From: Blautia_A aquisgranensis | Lineage (GTDB): Bacteria > Bacillota > Clostridia > Lachnospirales > Lachnospiraceae | Direction: 5' to 3' | Assembly (NCBI RefSeq): GCF_040096615.1 | Contig: NZ_JBBMEJ010000002.1 | Coordinates: forward strand, 62,001 to 126,000 | Length of the DNA stretch: 64,000 nt | Shown: positions 50,534 to 61,500 of the stretch, in pieces | Layout of the letters: each line of letters opens with the position of its first letter | Numbering within the stretch: position 1 is the stretch's first letter | The notes under the pieces: model-generated | Told to the model about the DNA's origin: nothing | Seen by the model: the letters and a program-made list of their open reading frames with translations, nothing else | The model's database searches: none | Made by a program: the position numbers and the translations under genes

Positions 50534-53500
50534 ATGCAGAGAAAAAGATTTCTGGCACTGATGTTGACGGCTACCCTTTTTGGACAGTCTGTGACAGTTA
50601 TGCCGGTTATGGCATCCAGTGAGAATACGGAAGAGATTGAAGATTTTGCTTCCGGACTGGAACCGGAAGAGAATGAGATACCTGTGATTTCAGAAGACCT
50701 TCCGGAAGAAACAGTTACTTATTATCTTAATGAAGAGGCAGAACCTTTAAAGATCAGGACAGAAAATGAAGAATATCTGAAATACCTGTGGCTGAAAAGT
50801 GAAGATAATGAGAACTTTCAGGAAATAAAAAAATCAGACACAGAGAAAACCGATCAGGAAGAGAAGCAGGAGGATCAGGAAAACCAGTCAGAGAAAACAG
50901 AAGAATACGAAACAGAAGCGGAATATGCACCTCCTACAGATATAGCAGGAACCTTTTATTATAAGGTCAGAGTCTGGAATGCAGATGAAACAGATGAGAA
51001 TGCGTATATAGAAAGCAGGACAGTCTGCATACAGGTGCTGGAGGAAGAACCGGGTGATAATGATAGTACCGACTCTGCGGACGGGCAGGAAGAACAGCTG
51101 GAAAGTCCGGACGAAAGTGAAAGTGCTGCAGAAAATAAAGAGACATCAGAAGCTGAAAATCCCAGTACAGTTGAAGATTATACGGAAGATGCCGCCAATG
51201 AAGATACGGACGCTGATGCAACAGAGGAACTGGCTGCACCTGAAAGTGACAGCGCAGGCAATGACGTAAATATTGATGAGGATAATGCGGAAAATAACAG
51301 TGCAGATGATGAAAACGAAGAAACAGCAGAGTCACTGGATTATGTTAATCATCTCCCGGTACGCCAGGAAAACATTCCGGAAAATGAAACATATGAAACA
51401 GAAGGATACTGGAATGTATTACTTGATGAAATCTTCCGGGATCCGGATGGCGATCAGATGACTTATTATGAAAGAGGCGAAAGAGATGAGGAGTGGACTC
51501 AGATCGATGGAAATTCCTATCTCTGTCATCTGAAAGAAAACCAGGAGACTTATATTTTCACGGCGAAGGATCAGGAAGGTTATGGTGAAATTTATGCGAT
51601 AACGCTCACTAAGAAAAATGATTCGCAGGAAGAACAGACAGAAACATATGCGATGGATTCCGAGGAGGATTTTTCTGCCGGAGAAGCTGAAGTGGCTTCT
51701 TCACAAAAAGTAAATTTTGCAGCTACGTATAAAGCAACTGGTGAATATCTGGCTTCCATGGCGGAAAAAAGTGCTCCGGAAAATGCAAGTATTTACGGTG
51801 AATGGATGATCATAGGGCTTAAAAGAAGCGGGCAGCCTGTAGATTCATCCGTTTACAATCGTTATCTTTCAAATGTGGTAAACACAGTTAAAGAAAAACA
51901 GGGTATACTTCATGCAAAAAAATACAGTGAATATTCCAGAACGATTCTCGGCCTGACTGCTATCGGAGAAGATGTTACTGATGTAGGCGGTTATAATCTT
52001 CTGCAGCCATTATCGGATTTTGATCAGACAATATGGCAGGGAGTAAATGGAACTATATGGGCTTTAATTGCTTTTGACAGTCATGATTATGAGATTCCGG
52101 AAGCTGAGGAAGGAAAGAATCAGACCACAAGGGAAAAACTGATTGATGACATTTTGAAAAATGAAGTATCCGGCGGAGGATGGAGTATTTTCGGCGGAGC
52201 AGACAGCGACATGACAGGAATGGCACTGCAGGCACTGGCTCCATATTATAACAGCAATTCATCTGTAAAGGCAGCTGTGGACAGAGCTGTTTCGAAGCTT
52301 TCTTCCATGCAGCTTTCAGACGGAACTTTTGGAACCATGGGACACAGCACATCAGAGAGCTGTTCTCAGGTTGTGGCAGGCTTGTCTGCAATGGGAATTG
52401 ACTGTGATAAAGATTCGCGTTTTATTAAAAACGGCAATTCTCTTTTACAGGGACTTTTAAGCTATTATACCGGTGAGGGCGGATTCCGGCATGTAATGAG
52501 CAGTGGATACGATCAGATGGCTACAGAGCAGGCGTATTATGCAATGACTGCATACAGCCGTATGAAGAACGGACAGAACTCACTTTATGATATGACTGAT
52601 ATAGCGATAAAGTCAGACAGGGAAAAAGCTTCTGAGGTGATTAAGCTGATTGAAGCTTTACCGGAAGAGATTACAATGAATAATTTTCAGCAGGTGATTA
52701 CTGCTTATGCTGCCTATAACGGACTGAATTCAGCACAGAAATCAGTTATTACGAAAGAAGATCAGGAAAAACTTCTGAAAGCTTATAAGGCAGCTCAGGA
52801 AGTAGAAATAAAAAATGTAGAAAAGCTGATTGCCGGAATTGGAAAGGTAACACTTAAAAGTGAGGAAAAGATCACAGATGCCAAAATCGCTTATAACTCA
52901 CTGCCTGAGGACAAGAAAAAAAAGGTGAGCAATTATTCAGTACTGGTTGCTGCGGAAAAAGAATTACAGAAACTGAAAAAAGAGTCAGAACCGACTTCAA
53001 CGCCAGGCAAACCGTCAAAACCGGAAAAGACACCGACGCCAGATTCAAAACCAACGGCAGATCCGACGGAAAAACCGTCAAAACCGTCAGGAAAACCGGG
53101 ACAGTCTGTAAATATGGTGACACCAACGCCAACGCAGCCGCCGAAATCAGAAAAGACACCGGAACCAACTCCGGGTCAGTCACAAAAACCGGCGAAGACA
53201 CCGGCACCAACTCCGGGACAGGCATCAAAACCAACAAAGACGCCAACACCGTCTCCGACTTCCGGAGCGAATCCGTCCAGAACAAAATCGGCAGGCGGAT
53301 CAACGAAGTCAGTATCTTCAGGAGGCAAAATAAGCAGCAAAAAATCTTCTTCAGCTGCCGGAAATACGAAAACAGCAGATGGAAAAAGCAAAAGCAGTAG
53401 AGAAAAAGAAAATACAAAAAACAAAAAAACTGCTTCCAAAACTTCAACATCGGAAGTGAAAGCAACCAAGACAACTGCTTCAGAAAAAGTTGTCAGCGAA

Positions 53501-54250
53501 ATGAAAGCTTTTTTTGATAAAAAGAGAAAAAATCCATATCCGTCGAAGGTCGATGATTATACAGAGAAACAGATTAAAGAGCTTGGAAAAACATGGAAAA
53601 ACTACGAAAAACTTTCGGCAGGAGAGAAAAAAGCAGTTCAGAAAGATCAGACGTATAAAGCTTTCCGGAAACTTCTGACTTCTCTTGGAGAAAAGTATCA
53701 TTTTGATCAGGCAACAGGAACCAATCTGGCTGATAATAAGGAAGATGCACTTCCATGGTATGTTCAGATGGTAGTAAACCCAAAGATTGCTGATGAAAAT
53801 GAAATAAAAACAATTCAGAAGGTTCTGGGCGAGGAGTCAGAAGTGCTTTCTCTTAACGAGATTCAGTTCGTAGATACTCTTACCGGCGACAGCTGGAAAC
53901 CGAAGGATATTCTGAATGTGCAGCTTCCCATGGCAGATCTGGGAGATTACAAGAGCTGTATGATTGTACATATCACAGACAAAGGAAAAGTAGAATTCCT
54001 GAAAGGAAAAGTATCAGACAGCTATATTACATTTGATGCGGCAGAATTTTCCGCTTACGGAATCGTAGGTTTTATGGGAGATTCGAATGAGATACTTTCT
54101 GATCAGGAGAAGAAAAAACCTGTGTGGCCATGGATCGTGGGTGGCGGAGCAGCGTTACTTCTGGTAGTGATCCTGGGAGGTGTGCAGCTTGCTGACAGCC
54201 GTAAGGCAAAAGCTGCTTCCGGAAAAAAGAAGGATAAGAGTGAAAAATAA
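50534..54250 (+). CDS. Membrane-anchored alpha6/alpha6-toroid protein, intrinsic-factor alpha-domain-like
   Basis: 1238 residues. Signal peptide QRKRFLALMLTATLFGQSVTVMPVMA; an acidic region with Ig/cadherin-like pieces; then residues about 390-683 form repeats of the prenyltransferase/squalene-oxidase (terpenoid cyclase) toroid (YSRTILGLTAIGEDVTDVGG, GTIWALIAFDSHDY, DMTGMALQALAPYYN, SQVVAGLSAMGIDC, EQAYYAMTAYSRM). The same fold makes the alpha domain of transcobalamin and intrinsic factor. A helical segment, a P/T-rich stalk (about 819-916), a globular C-terminal part, and a TM anchor (WPWIVGGGAALLLVVILGGVQL) with basic tail follow. Start ATG 50534 follows AAAGGGAG; an ATG at 50510 overlapping the upstream stop is the alternative. 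Confidence 0.8.
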   Translation: MQRKRFLALMLTATLFGQSVTVMPVMASSENTEEIEDFASGLEPEENEIPVISEDLPEETVTYYLNEEAEPLKIRTENEEYLKYLWLKSEDNENFQEIKKSDTEKTDQEEKQEDQENQSEKTEEYETEAEYAPPTDIAGTFYYKVRVWNADETDENAYIESRTVCIQVLEEEPGDNDSTDSADGQEEQLESPDESESAAENKETSEAENPSTVEDYTEDAANEDTDADATEELAAPESDSAGNDVNIDEDNAENNSADDENEETAESLDYVNHLPVRQENIPENETYETEGYWNVLLDEIFRDPDGDQMTYYERGERDEEWTQIDGNSYLCHLKENQETYIFTAKDQEGYGEIYAITLTKKNDSQEEQTETYAMDSEEDFSAGEAEVASSQKVNFAATYKATGEYLASMAEKSAPENASIYGEWMIIGLKRSGQPVDSSVYNRYLSNVVNTVKEKQGILHAKKYSEYSRTILGLTAIGEDVTDVGGYNLLQPLSDFDQTIWQGVNGTIWALIAFDSHDYEIPEAEEGKNQTTREKLIDDILKNEVSGGGWSIFGGADSDMTGMALQALAPYYNSNSSVKAAVDRAVSKLSSMQLSDGTFGTMGHSTSESCSQVVAGLSAMGIDCDKDSRFIKNGNSLLQGLLSYYTGEGGFRHVMSSGYDQMATEQAYYAMTAYSRMKNGQNSLYDMTDIAIKSDREKASEVIKLIEALPEEITMNNFQQVITAYAAYNGLNSAQKSVITKEDQEKLLKAYKAAQEVEIKNVEKLIAGIGKVTLKSEEKITDAKIAYNSLPEDKKKKVSNYSVLVAAEKELQKLKKESEPTSTPGKPSKPEKTPTPDSKPTADPTEKPSKPSGKPGQSVNMVTPTPTQPPKSEKTPEPTPGQSQKPAKTPAPTPGQASKPTKTPTPSPTSGANPSRTKSAGGSTKSVSSGGKISSKKSSSAAGNTKTADGKSKSSREKENTKNKKTASKTSTSEVKATKTTASEKVVSEMKAFFDKKRKNPYPSKVDDYTEKQIKELGKTWKNYEKLSAGEKKAVQKDQTYKAFRKLLTSLGEKYHFDQATGTNLADNKEDALPWYVQMVVNPKIADENEIKTIQKVLGEESEVLSLNEIQFVDTLTGDSWKPKDILNVQLPMADLGDYKSCMIVHITDKGKVEFLKGKVSDSYITFDAAEFSAYGIVGFMGDSNEILSDQEKKKPVWPWIVGGGAALLLVVILGGVQLADSRKAKAASGKKKDKSEK

Positions 54251-54252
54251 AA

Positions 54253-55146
54253 ATGAATGAAAAAAGAGATACCTTTTCCACCTTTCATCCGGTGATTAAT
54301 TTTACCTTTTATATCGGGGCATTTATTCTGGGAATGATGTTGATTCATCCGGTATTTCTGGCAGTATCGGCCGTTACGGCCGCGTCCTTTTATATCACTG
54401 TAAAAGGCAGGAAGGCAAAGAGCTTTCTGCTGGGAATGATCCCGCTTTTTCTTATGCTGTCATTTATAAATCCTTTATTTAACACTTACGGAGACAGAAT
54501 TCTGTTTACCTGGTGGAACGGGCGACCCTATACACTGGAAGCTCTTGCATACGGAACCTGTCTTGCTGCTATGGTGGTGACTATTCTCTTATGGTTTGCC
54601 TCCTACAGCTTTGTAATGACAAGTGACAAGTTTCTGTATCTGTTTGGAAAAGCAGCGCCGTCGGTTTCGCTGGTGCTGACGATGATCCTGCGTCTTCTTC
54701 CCAACTATGAAAAAAAGATCGCGCAGATCGGCAATGCAAGGAAGAGCATCGGAATGTCCGCAGATAATGGAAATGCAAAAGAGAAAGCGGAGCATGGTCT
54801 GACCATCGTATCAGCGATGACTTCATGGGCACTGGAGGGTGGCATCATCATGGCAGACAGTATGCGGAGCCGTGGTTTCGGAACAGGAAAAAGAACGACG
54901 TTTTCTCTGTACCGTTTTGAAAAAAGAGATAAGATTCTGTTGGCGATCATGGCTGGTTTTCTTGCCATCGTGATCTTCTGCTGTATCATGGGCGGCAGCA
55001 GTGCACAGTACACACCGGAAATTCTGGTGGCAATGAGCCCATATACAGTTGTAGGAGCAGTTGCCTATGGAGCGTTTCTGGCTCTTCCTACAGCAGTTAA
55101 TATTACGGAGGAAATCATATGGCACATTTTGAGATCAAAGATCTGA
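54253..55146 (+). CDS. ecfT: ECF transporter T component, first copy
   Basis: 297-residue EcfT/CbiQ-like coupling protein with about five or six TM segments, starting HPVINFTFYIGAFILGMMLIHPVF. The cytoplasmic coupling-helix motifs are seen as MILRLLPNYEKKIAQIGNARKSIG and ADSMRSRGFGTGKRT, equivalent to the two Ala-Arg-Gly-type signatures that touch the ATPases. Starts right after the toroid gene and overlaps the ATPase gene by 28 nt. It passes conformational energy to the S component. Confidence 0.9.
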   Translation: MNEKRDTFSTFHPVINFTFYIGAFILGMMLIHPVFLAVSAVTAASFYITVKGRKAKSFLLGMIPLFLMLSFINPLFNTYGDRILFTWWNGRPYTLEALAYGTCLAAMVVTILLWFASYSFVMTSDKFLYLFGKAAPSVSLVLTMILRLLPNYEKKIAQIGNARKSIGMSADNGNAKEKAEHGLTIVSAMTSWALEGGIIMADSMRSRGFGTGKRTTFSLYRFEKRDKILLAIMAGFLAIVIFCCIMGGSSAQYTPEILVAMSPYTVVGAVAYGAFLALPTAVNITEEIIWHILRSKI

Positions 55147-56828
55147 GTTTCTATTATCCTACAGAAAAAAAGAAACCGGCTCTTTCACATATCAATTTAA
55201 AGATTGAGAGAGGTCAGTATGTCACAGTCTGCGGAAAAAGCGGCAGTGGCAAGACGACACTCTTAAGACACCTGAAAAGCGTACTTGCCCCTCACGGAAA
55301 AACAGAGGGTGAGATATTTTTTGAGGGAAAACCTCTGAAAGACGCGGATCTTCGTACCCAGTCATCCAGGATCGGGTATGTTATGCAGAACCCGGATAAC
55401 CAGATTGTCACAGATAAGGTGTGGCATGAACTGGCATTTGGACTGGAGAGTCTTGGCATGGATCAGAAAACGATTCGTCTCAGGGTGGCGGAAATGGCGA
55501 GTTATTTTGGCATTCAGAGCTGGTTCCACAAAAATGTGACCGAGCTTTCCGGAGGTCAGAAGCAGCTTCTGAATCTGGCATCGATCATGGCGATGCAGCC
55601 AAGCGTACTGATTCTGGATGAGCCTACCAGCCAGCTGGATCCTATTGCTGCTACGGATTTTCTGAATACAGTACGAAAGATCAACCGGGAGCTGCGGACA
55701 ACGATCATCATTACAGAGCACAGACTGGAAGACATTTTTTATGCATCCGATAAAGTTGTGGTGGTGGAAGACGGAAAGATCATCGCAGACGACGAACCGA
55801 GGAAGATCGGCGATTTCCTGAAGAACGGAAACAATGATATGTTTGCGGCTATGCCCACGCCGGTGCAGATCTATTACGGGGTAAAAAAATTCCAGGAAGA
55901 GAAGAAAGCCGATCCGGAGAAAGAAACTGTAAAGTGTCCACTTACAGTCCGCGAAGGCGGTGACTGGTTAAGTCACATGTTTGAAGACAAAACTCCGGAT
56001 ATCACCAGGGTCGAGGATAAGATCACTACAGATCCGGATGAAGTAAAAGATCCGGCAGTTCTGGTAAAAGAGGTCTGGTTCCGCTATGAAAAAGATACCC
56101 CGGATGTATTGAAAGGAATTACCTTCCAGGTACCGCAGAATTCATTATTTGCCATTGTTGGCGGAAACGGAGCAGGAAAGTCGACGACGCTGAAAGCGAT
56201 CAGCAATATCTGCAGGCCTTATCGCGGAAAAGTTTTTATCCAGGGAAAACCTGTGAAGAAATATAAGTCAGGAGAACTTTTTGACCATCTGCTGGCAATG
56301 CTTCCCCAGGATCCGCAGAGCCTTTTTGTGAAGAAGACAGTGCGTGAGGATCTGGAAGAAATGGTTCACGGAAAGGATGAAGAGAAAAAGAGCAGAATCG
56401 AAAAAGTGGCAGAAACCTGTCACATTGCACATCTTCTGGAACATCATCCTTATGACCTCTCCGGAGGAGAACAGCAGAGAGCAGCACTGGCAAAAGTGCT
56501 TCTTACAGAACCTAAAATCCTTCTGTTGGATGAGCCAACCAAAGGAATTGATAATTTCTTCAAACTGGAATTTGCAGAGATCCTGAAGGATCTCAAAAAA
56601 CAGGGAGTAACGATTATCATGGTTTCTCATGATGTGGAATTCTGTGCAAAATACGCAGATCTGGTAAGCATGTTTTTTGATGGCAGCATCATCACGACAA
56701 ATACACCAAACCGTTTCTTTTCGCAGAACAGTTTCTATACAACGGCAGCAAACAGAATGAGCCGCCATATATTTGAAAACGCTATTACAAATGAGGATGT
56801 GATCGAATTATGCAGACAGAATCTGTAA
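55119..56828 (+). CDS. ecfA: ECF transporter ATPase, fused EcfA-EcfA'
   Basis: 569 residues with two complete ABC ATPase domains in one chain. Domain 1: Walker A CGKSGSGKTTLL (about 37), signature LSGGQKQLL (about 146), Walker B LILDEPTSQLD. Domain 2: Walker A VGGNGAGKSTTL (about 349), signature LSGGEQQRA (about 450), Walker B LLLDEPTKGID. Many ECF systems have two separate genes; here they are fused, as in some dedicated or YkoD-like systems. Ribosome binding site ACGGAGG within ecfT. Overlaps the S-component gene by 19 nt. Confidence 0.95.
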   Translation: MAHFEIKDLSFYYPTEKKKPALSHINLKIERGQYVTVCGKSGSGKTTLLRHLKSVLAPHGKTEGEIFFEGKPLKDADLRTQSSRIGYVMQNPDNQIVTDKVWHELAFGLESLGMDQKTIRLRVAEMASYFGIQSWFHKNVTELSGGQKQLLNLASIMAMQPSVLILDEPTSQLDPIAATDFLNTVRKINRELRTTIIITEHRLEDIFYASDKVVVVEDGKIIADDEPRKIGDFLKNGNNDMFAAMPTPVQIYYGVKKFQEEKKADPEKETVKCPLTVREGGDWLSHMFEDKTPDITRVEDKITTDPDEVKDPAVLVKEVWFRYEKDTPDVLKGITFQVPQNSLFAIVGGNGAGKSTTLKAISNICRPYRGKVFIQGKPVKKYKSGELFDHLLAMLPQDPQSLFVKKTVREDLEEMVHGKDEEKKSRIEKVAETCHIAHLLEHHPYDLSGGEQQRAALAKVLLTEPKILLLDEPTKGIDNFFKLEFAEILKDLKKQGVTIIMVSHDVEFCAKYADLVSMFFDGSIITTNTPNRFFSQNSFYTTAANRMSRHIFENAITNEDVIELCRQNL

Positions 56829-57544
56829 AATACTGGACTTTAAAAAGAATTTTAAGCTATGTGCTGATCCTGATTCTGATGCCTGTGACCCTGATGGTGT
56901 CCTGGCGTTTCGGAGATCGAAAATATTATCTGTGCAGCCTGATACTGATCGTTTATTCTATCATTCCGTTTCTGCTCAGTTACGAAAAAAGAAAACCACA
57001 GGCAAGAGAGCTGGTAACGATCGCAGTAATGTGTGCGATCGCGGTGGCTTCCAGAGCTGCATTTATCATGCTTCCGCATTTTAAGCCGATGCTTGGAATC
57101 ATTATGATCACAGGAATGGCATTTGGCGCGGAAGCGGGATTTCTTACAGGAGCGCTTGCTGCTTTTGTGAGTAATTTTATCTTCGGACAGGGTCCCTGGA
57201 CACCGTGGCAGATGTTCGCCTATGGAATTGGCGGACTGCTTGCAGGACTTCTGGCGAGAAAAGGGATCATGTCAGAGAAAAAGAGAATCCGCACTGCTGT
57301 GATCGGCTTTCTGATCATTCTGTGCATTGTGGGACCGCTTCTTGACACCTGTTCTGTTTTTACCATGGTGACAAACTTTACCAGGGCTTCGGTGGCTGCA
57401 ATCTATATGTCGGGGCTTCCGGTGAATATTGTTCATGGAATTGCCACGGCGCTGACACTTCTGATCCTTTGTAAACCTATGATGGAAAAACTTGAGAGAA
57501 TCCGGATCAAATACGGAATGATGGGTGAGGAAGATGAGATTTGA
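56810..57544 (+). CDS. ECF transporter substrate-binding S component
   Basis: 244 residues, about six TM segments. The central motif GFLTGALAAFVSNFIFGQGPWTPWQMFAYGIGG is typical of S components of the CbrT/QueT-like group. CbrT-type S components import cobalamin in lactobacilli; the riboswitch-like leader and the transcobalamin-like neighbours support a corrinoid here. An alternative substrate (for example a queuosine precursor) is not excluded by sequence. It starts inside the ATPase gene and ends overlapping the second ecfT. Confidence 0.8.
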   Translation: MQTESVKYWTLKRILSYVLILILMPVTLMVSWRFGDRKYYLCSLILIVYSIIPFLLSYEKRKPQARELVTIAVMCAIAVASRAAFIMLPHFKPMLGIIMITGMAFGAEAGFLTGALAAFVSNFIFGQGPWTPWQMFAYGIGGLLAGLLARKGIMSEKKRIRTAVIGFLIILCIVGPLLDTCSVFTMVTNFTRASVAAIYMSGLPVNIVHGIATALTLLILCKPMMEKLERIRIKYGMMGEEDEI

Positions 57545-58406
57545 CAGTTATCATCCGGTGATAAACCTGATCTATTTTGCGGCAGCGATCGTATGTACCA
57601 TATGGTTTCATCATCCGGTATTCCTGGGAATATCTTATGTCTGTGCATTTGTATATTCCGTGAAGCTTAACGGGAAAAGAGCGGTGATCTTCAATTTGTG
57701 TCTGATTCCGCTGATTTTTCTGTATACGGCCTGGTACTCCTATTACAATCATTTTGGTGTGACAAATCTCCGTCAGAATTTTATCGGAAATCAGATCACA
57801 CTGGAATCGGTCGTATACGGAATTGTCAGGGGAACCACAGTGGCAGCGGTGATCATGTTTTTCTCCTGCGTATTTGCGGTGGTTTCATCGGATAAAGTGG
57901 TGTACCTGTTTGGAAGAATATCACCAAGGTTGTCATTGTTTCTTTCGATTCTTCTGCGTAGTGTGCCGAGAATCAAGGAGAGAGGACGGAAGATCGAAAT
58001 ATCTCGAGAAGGAATCGGAAAAGGTGTGCGACAGGGAAATATCATTCAGCGGTTTTTGCATGGTCTCGGTCTGATTTCAATTGTGATTACCTGGACCCTG
58101 GAAGATTTTGTAGACAGCAGTGTTTCCATGAAAAGCCGGGGGTATTCACTGAAAGGAAGAACTGCTTTTTCCATATATCGTTTTGATAACAGAGACAGAA
58201 GTTTTGTTGTGATGATTTTCCTATGTCTGACTTTTGTGGCATCAGCTATTCTTCTGGATCAGACGGAAATTTACTATAATCCGGAGATCATTATGAATCC
58301 GGTTACGCCCATGTCTTTTGTATTTTATGCGGCTTACGCAGTGTTGCTGCTTTTGCCTATGGGCTTACAGATCGTGGGTGAGATCCGTTATAAGAGAAAG
58401 AAATAA
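57534..58406 (+). CDS. ecfT: ECF transporter T component, second copy
   Basis: 290-residue second EcfT-like protein, clearly homologous to the one at 54253 (both begin near ..HPVINL and both contain (R)SRG(F/Y)..G.RT.FS(L/I)YRF). Coupling motifs: ILLRSVPRIKERGRKIEISREGIG and VSMKSRGYSLKGRTAF. ATG 57534 follows GGTGAGG and overlaps the S-component stop; an in-frame GTG at 57525 is possible. Two T genes with one S and one fused ATPase is unusual. Confidence 0.88.
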   Translation: MRFDSYHPVINLIYFAAAIVCTIWFHHPVFLGISYVCAFVYSVKLNGKRAVIFNLCLIPLIFLYTAWYSYYNHFGVTNLRQNFIGNQITLESVVYGIVRGTTVAAVIMFFSCVFAVVSSDKVVYLFGRISPRLSLFLSILLRSVPRIKERGRKIEISREGIGKGVRQGNIIQRFLHGLGLISIVITWTLEDFVDSSVSMKSRGYSLKGRTAFSIYRFDNRDRSFVVMIFLCLTFVASAILLDQTEIYYNPEIIMNPVTPMSFVFYAAYAVLLLLPMGLQIVGEIRYKRKK

Positions 58407-58511
58407 AAAGTGTGAGCATTATTGTGAAGACCGGATTTACTGACAGTTTTCACAAGATGTAAATAAATGGCACAGAAATCTGTACCGAGAAAAAGAAAGA
58501 GAGGTAAAAAG

Positions 58512-61500
58512 ATGCTTAGAAAAGAACTGCAGAAAAAAATGCAGGCAGTTGCAATGGCAGCTGTTGTGACACTTACTACCGTAGGTGCACCGGCTACTAC
58601 CTTTGCCGGGGAACTTCCGGAAGAAGTGACTGCTGAAGACTTCTCTGATGCTGGGGAAGCAGTGACGGAGGAGGTCACAGGAGATGATTTTTCGGACGGA
58701 GAAGCCGTTGCAGAACAGAGTAGTGCAGACGAAAACGGAGTAGTTGAGGATGTTCCGGCTGTACAGGCTGAGGAGAGCAGCGAAGGAAGCACAGAGGACG
58801 AGCAGGCAAAAGCCCAGGCTTATCTGAAAGAAAACTTTATTGACGGAAGCAATAAGATCATAACCAGTGGCGGTACAGGCGTTACAAAAAGTGAGGATGG
58901 TCTTACTTACAATGTTGCCCTTACGATCCCGACCAGCGGATATGCTATCAGAAGTATGAGATTAAAATATGTGAATACTGTTTATAAAACAGGATGGTAC
59001 ATTGATAAGGATAATCCGTATGTTGGCTATAAAGCTCCGGCGACAAACGGTAGCAGAAGTATCACAAGACCTACCGCAGAGCAGGGTCCATACACCTTCA
59101 CAGCAACCCTGAAACTTTTCGCCCTTGATACAGACACAACAGCGATCAACGACGGAACTGCAACAGCGCTTGCAACACAGGACTTCACCATCGTTCTGGC
59201 TCCGGAAAAGAAGAACTATACCGTAAATATCAAACCGGTAAACGCAAAAACAGGGGAAGCCATTGAAGGCGCAACCGTAGATATTCAGAAAGACTGGAGT
59301 TCCCTTACTCCGGCAGACGATGGAAGCTATACACTGGTAGAAGGTTCCGAGTATACACTGACAGTAACCGCAGACGGATACGATAAATATACACAGACGA
59401 TCCTTCCATCTGCAAGCGGAGATATAGAAGTAAAGCTTTCTCCGATCGTATACAGAAATACAACCTTCGCAGTGACAGGAAATGACGGAGCAACCATCAC
59501 AGACGCGGATATCACAGTAAAAGAAGGCTGGTATACAACTCTCAGACCGCAGGAAGACGGAAGCTACAAGCTCCAGGCAGGCAAAGAGTACAAATATACC
59601 ATCACAAAAGACGGATATAAAGAAGCATCCGGAAGCTTCACCGTACCGGATGAGGCAGGCGATTATACCTTCCCTGTCACCCTTCAGTCCAATATCGATC
59701 CTGCAGATCAGGCAGCGGTAGACGCAGTAAAGAAAGCCTTTGACGCAGAATTCGGAACCTTACGTCCTGTTTACGGAACCGATTCTAACATTGCGGACAT
59801 GGTACTGGCAAAAGTCAAAAAGTACAATCTGGATGTAGATGTATCCAATGTAAAGGTTTCTCTTGCAACATCTGAGGATACGGATTATATCGGCACTGAC
59901 GGAACCATTCATTATGTAAAGAGTGATCTGAACAGCATGGGTGTGTATTCCAAGAGCCTGGACTGCACCTTTAAGTTTACCTGCAACAACGCGTCTGCAG
60001 TATCTGAGAGCCGCAGAGTAACTGTCAGCTGGGATCAGGAATATTTCAGAGGCAAAATGCAGGCAGAGGCTGACCAGCTTACCTGGGACAGCATTAAAGG
60101 AAATAATGCGTCACAGGAGGAAGTAACTTCTGATCTGACACTTCCGGGCTGCATGGGTACCAGCATGCGTAATATATGGTCTACCGTAACATGGGAATCT
60201 TCCGATCCGGAAGTGATCTCCATCCAGAATCCGTCCATCGATTCCCCAATCTATCCGAGAACCGGAAAGATCAACCCGAAAACAGAGGACACAGAGGTTA
60301 CTCTGACAGCTACCTTTAAGGCAAACGATACACTCCTTAATGAGTATATTGAAAAAGCTGACAGTTTCGGAACCATTACAAAAACTTTCGAAGTAACTGT
60401 AAAGGGAAGCGGAAGCCAGGCACCGACTGAGGAAGAATTAAAAGCGATCCTGGATAAATATTATACAGCAGATCAGCTGAAAGATTTTACAACGCAGACA
60501 CAGCTTGATACAGCGAACTGCACCGGTGACATTCAGCTTCCTCGTTACACAAGGATCAAAGATGAAAACGGTGAGTATGTATTTAACAATAAAGAGATCA
60601 CGGTAACTTCCAGTGATGCTAACCTGATGAAGATCAATGGATACAGAGCAGCGGTGGATCTGTTTGCATATGATAAAGATACAACAGCAAATCTTATCGT
60701 TACCTTCACAAGAGAAGGCGTAACTGCCACAAAAGAGATCCCGATCACAGTTTCCGTAAAAGATATCAACGAAAAACTGGACGCAGAAATTGCTATGATG
60801 GATTACGCAAAAGCCCATTATTTCGATGGTATCAAAGGGGACAACGCTGACGCGGACAGCATTACCACAAACCTTCACGCATTCCAGGAAATGTATCTGG
60901 ATAACGAAGGAAAAGCTGTATGGGTATATACCGCAGATGACAAAACAGGCGCAGGTATCATCACAGATGATTATTTTGATGATCCGTGGATCATGGAAGG
61001 ACAGGGATATAATCACTTTAAATCTTCCAATAACGCAGTGATCCAGCATGAAAACCTTGTTGTGAACAGACCGGAGAGCAATACACAGATTACCATCAGT
61101 TCTCTTCTTTCCAGTGAGAAATACGGCCAGTTTGCAAAAGATCATCCGGATAACGCAAAACTTCAGAAACTTTACAAACAGGAAGCATCTGTCACAGTAA
61201 CCGTAAAAGGAACAAAAGCAGAAAGTGAAGCTCTGAAAGCCAAGATCCAGGAAGCAAATACACTTCTTGAGAGCATCACAGAGGGAACAGAAGCAGGACA
61301 GTATCCGGAAGGAACAAAGAATGTTCTGGCAGAAGCAATCAAAGCTGCACAGGCAGTTTCCGATAACGCAGAGGCAACGGAAGCACAGCAGACAGAAGCA
61401 ATCACAGCTCTTACCAAGGCTATGAAAGATTGTCAGGATTCCAGAATTCCGCAGAGCGCTGATGTAACAGTTATCGCTGCAACTGAAGCAAATACATCCG

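Noticed and set aside
50534..54250. Genuine terpene cyclase or squalene-hopene cyclase
   Set aside because: The protein is secreted and membrane-anchored, and no DxDD or similar catalytic motif is visible; only the toroid repeat fold is shared.
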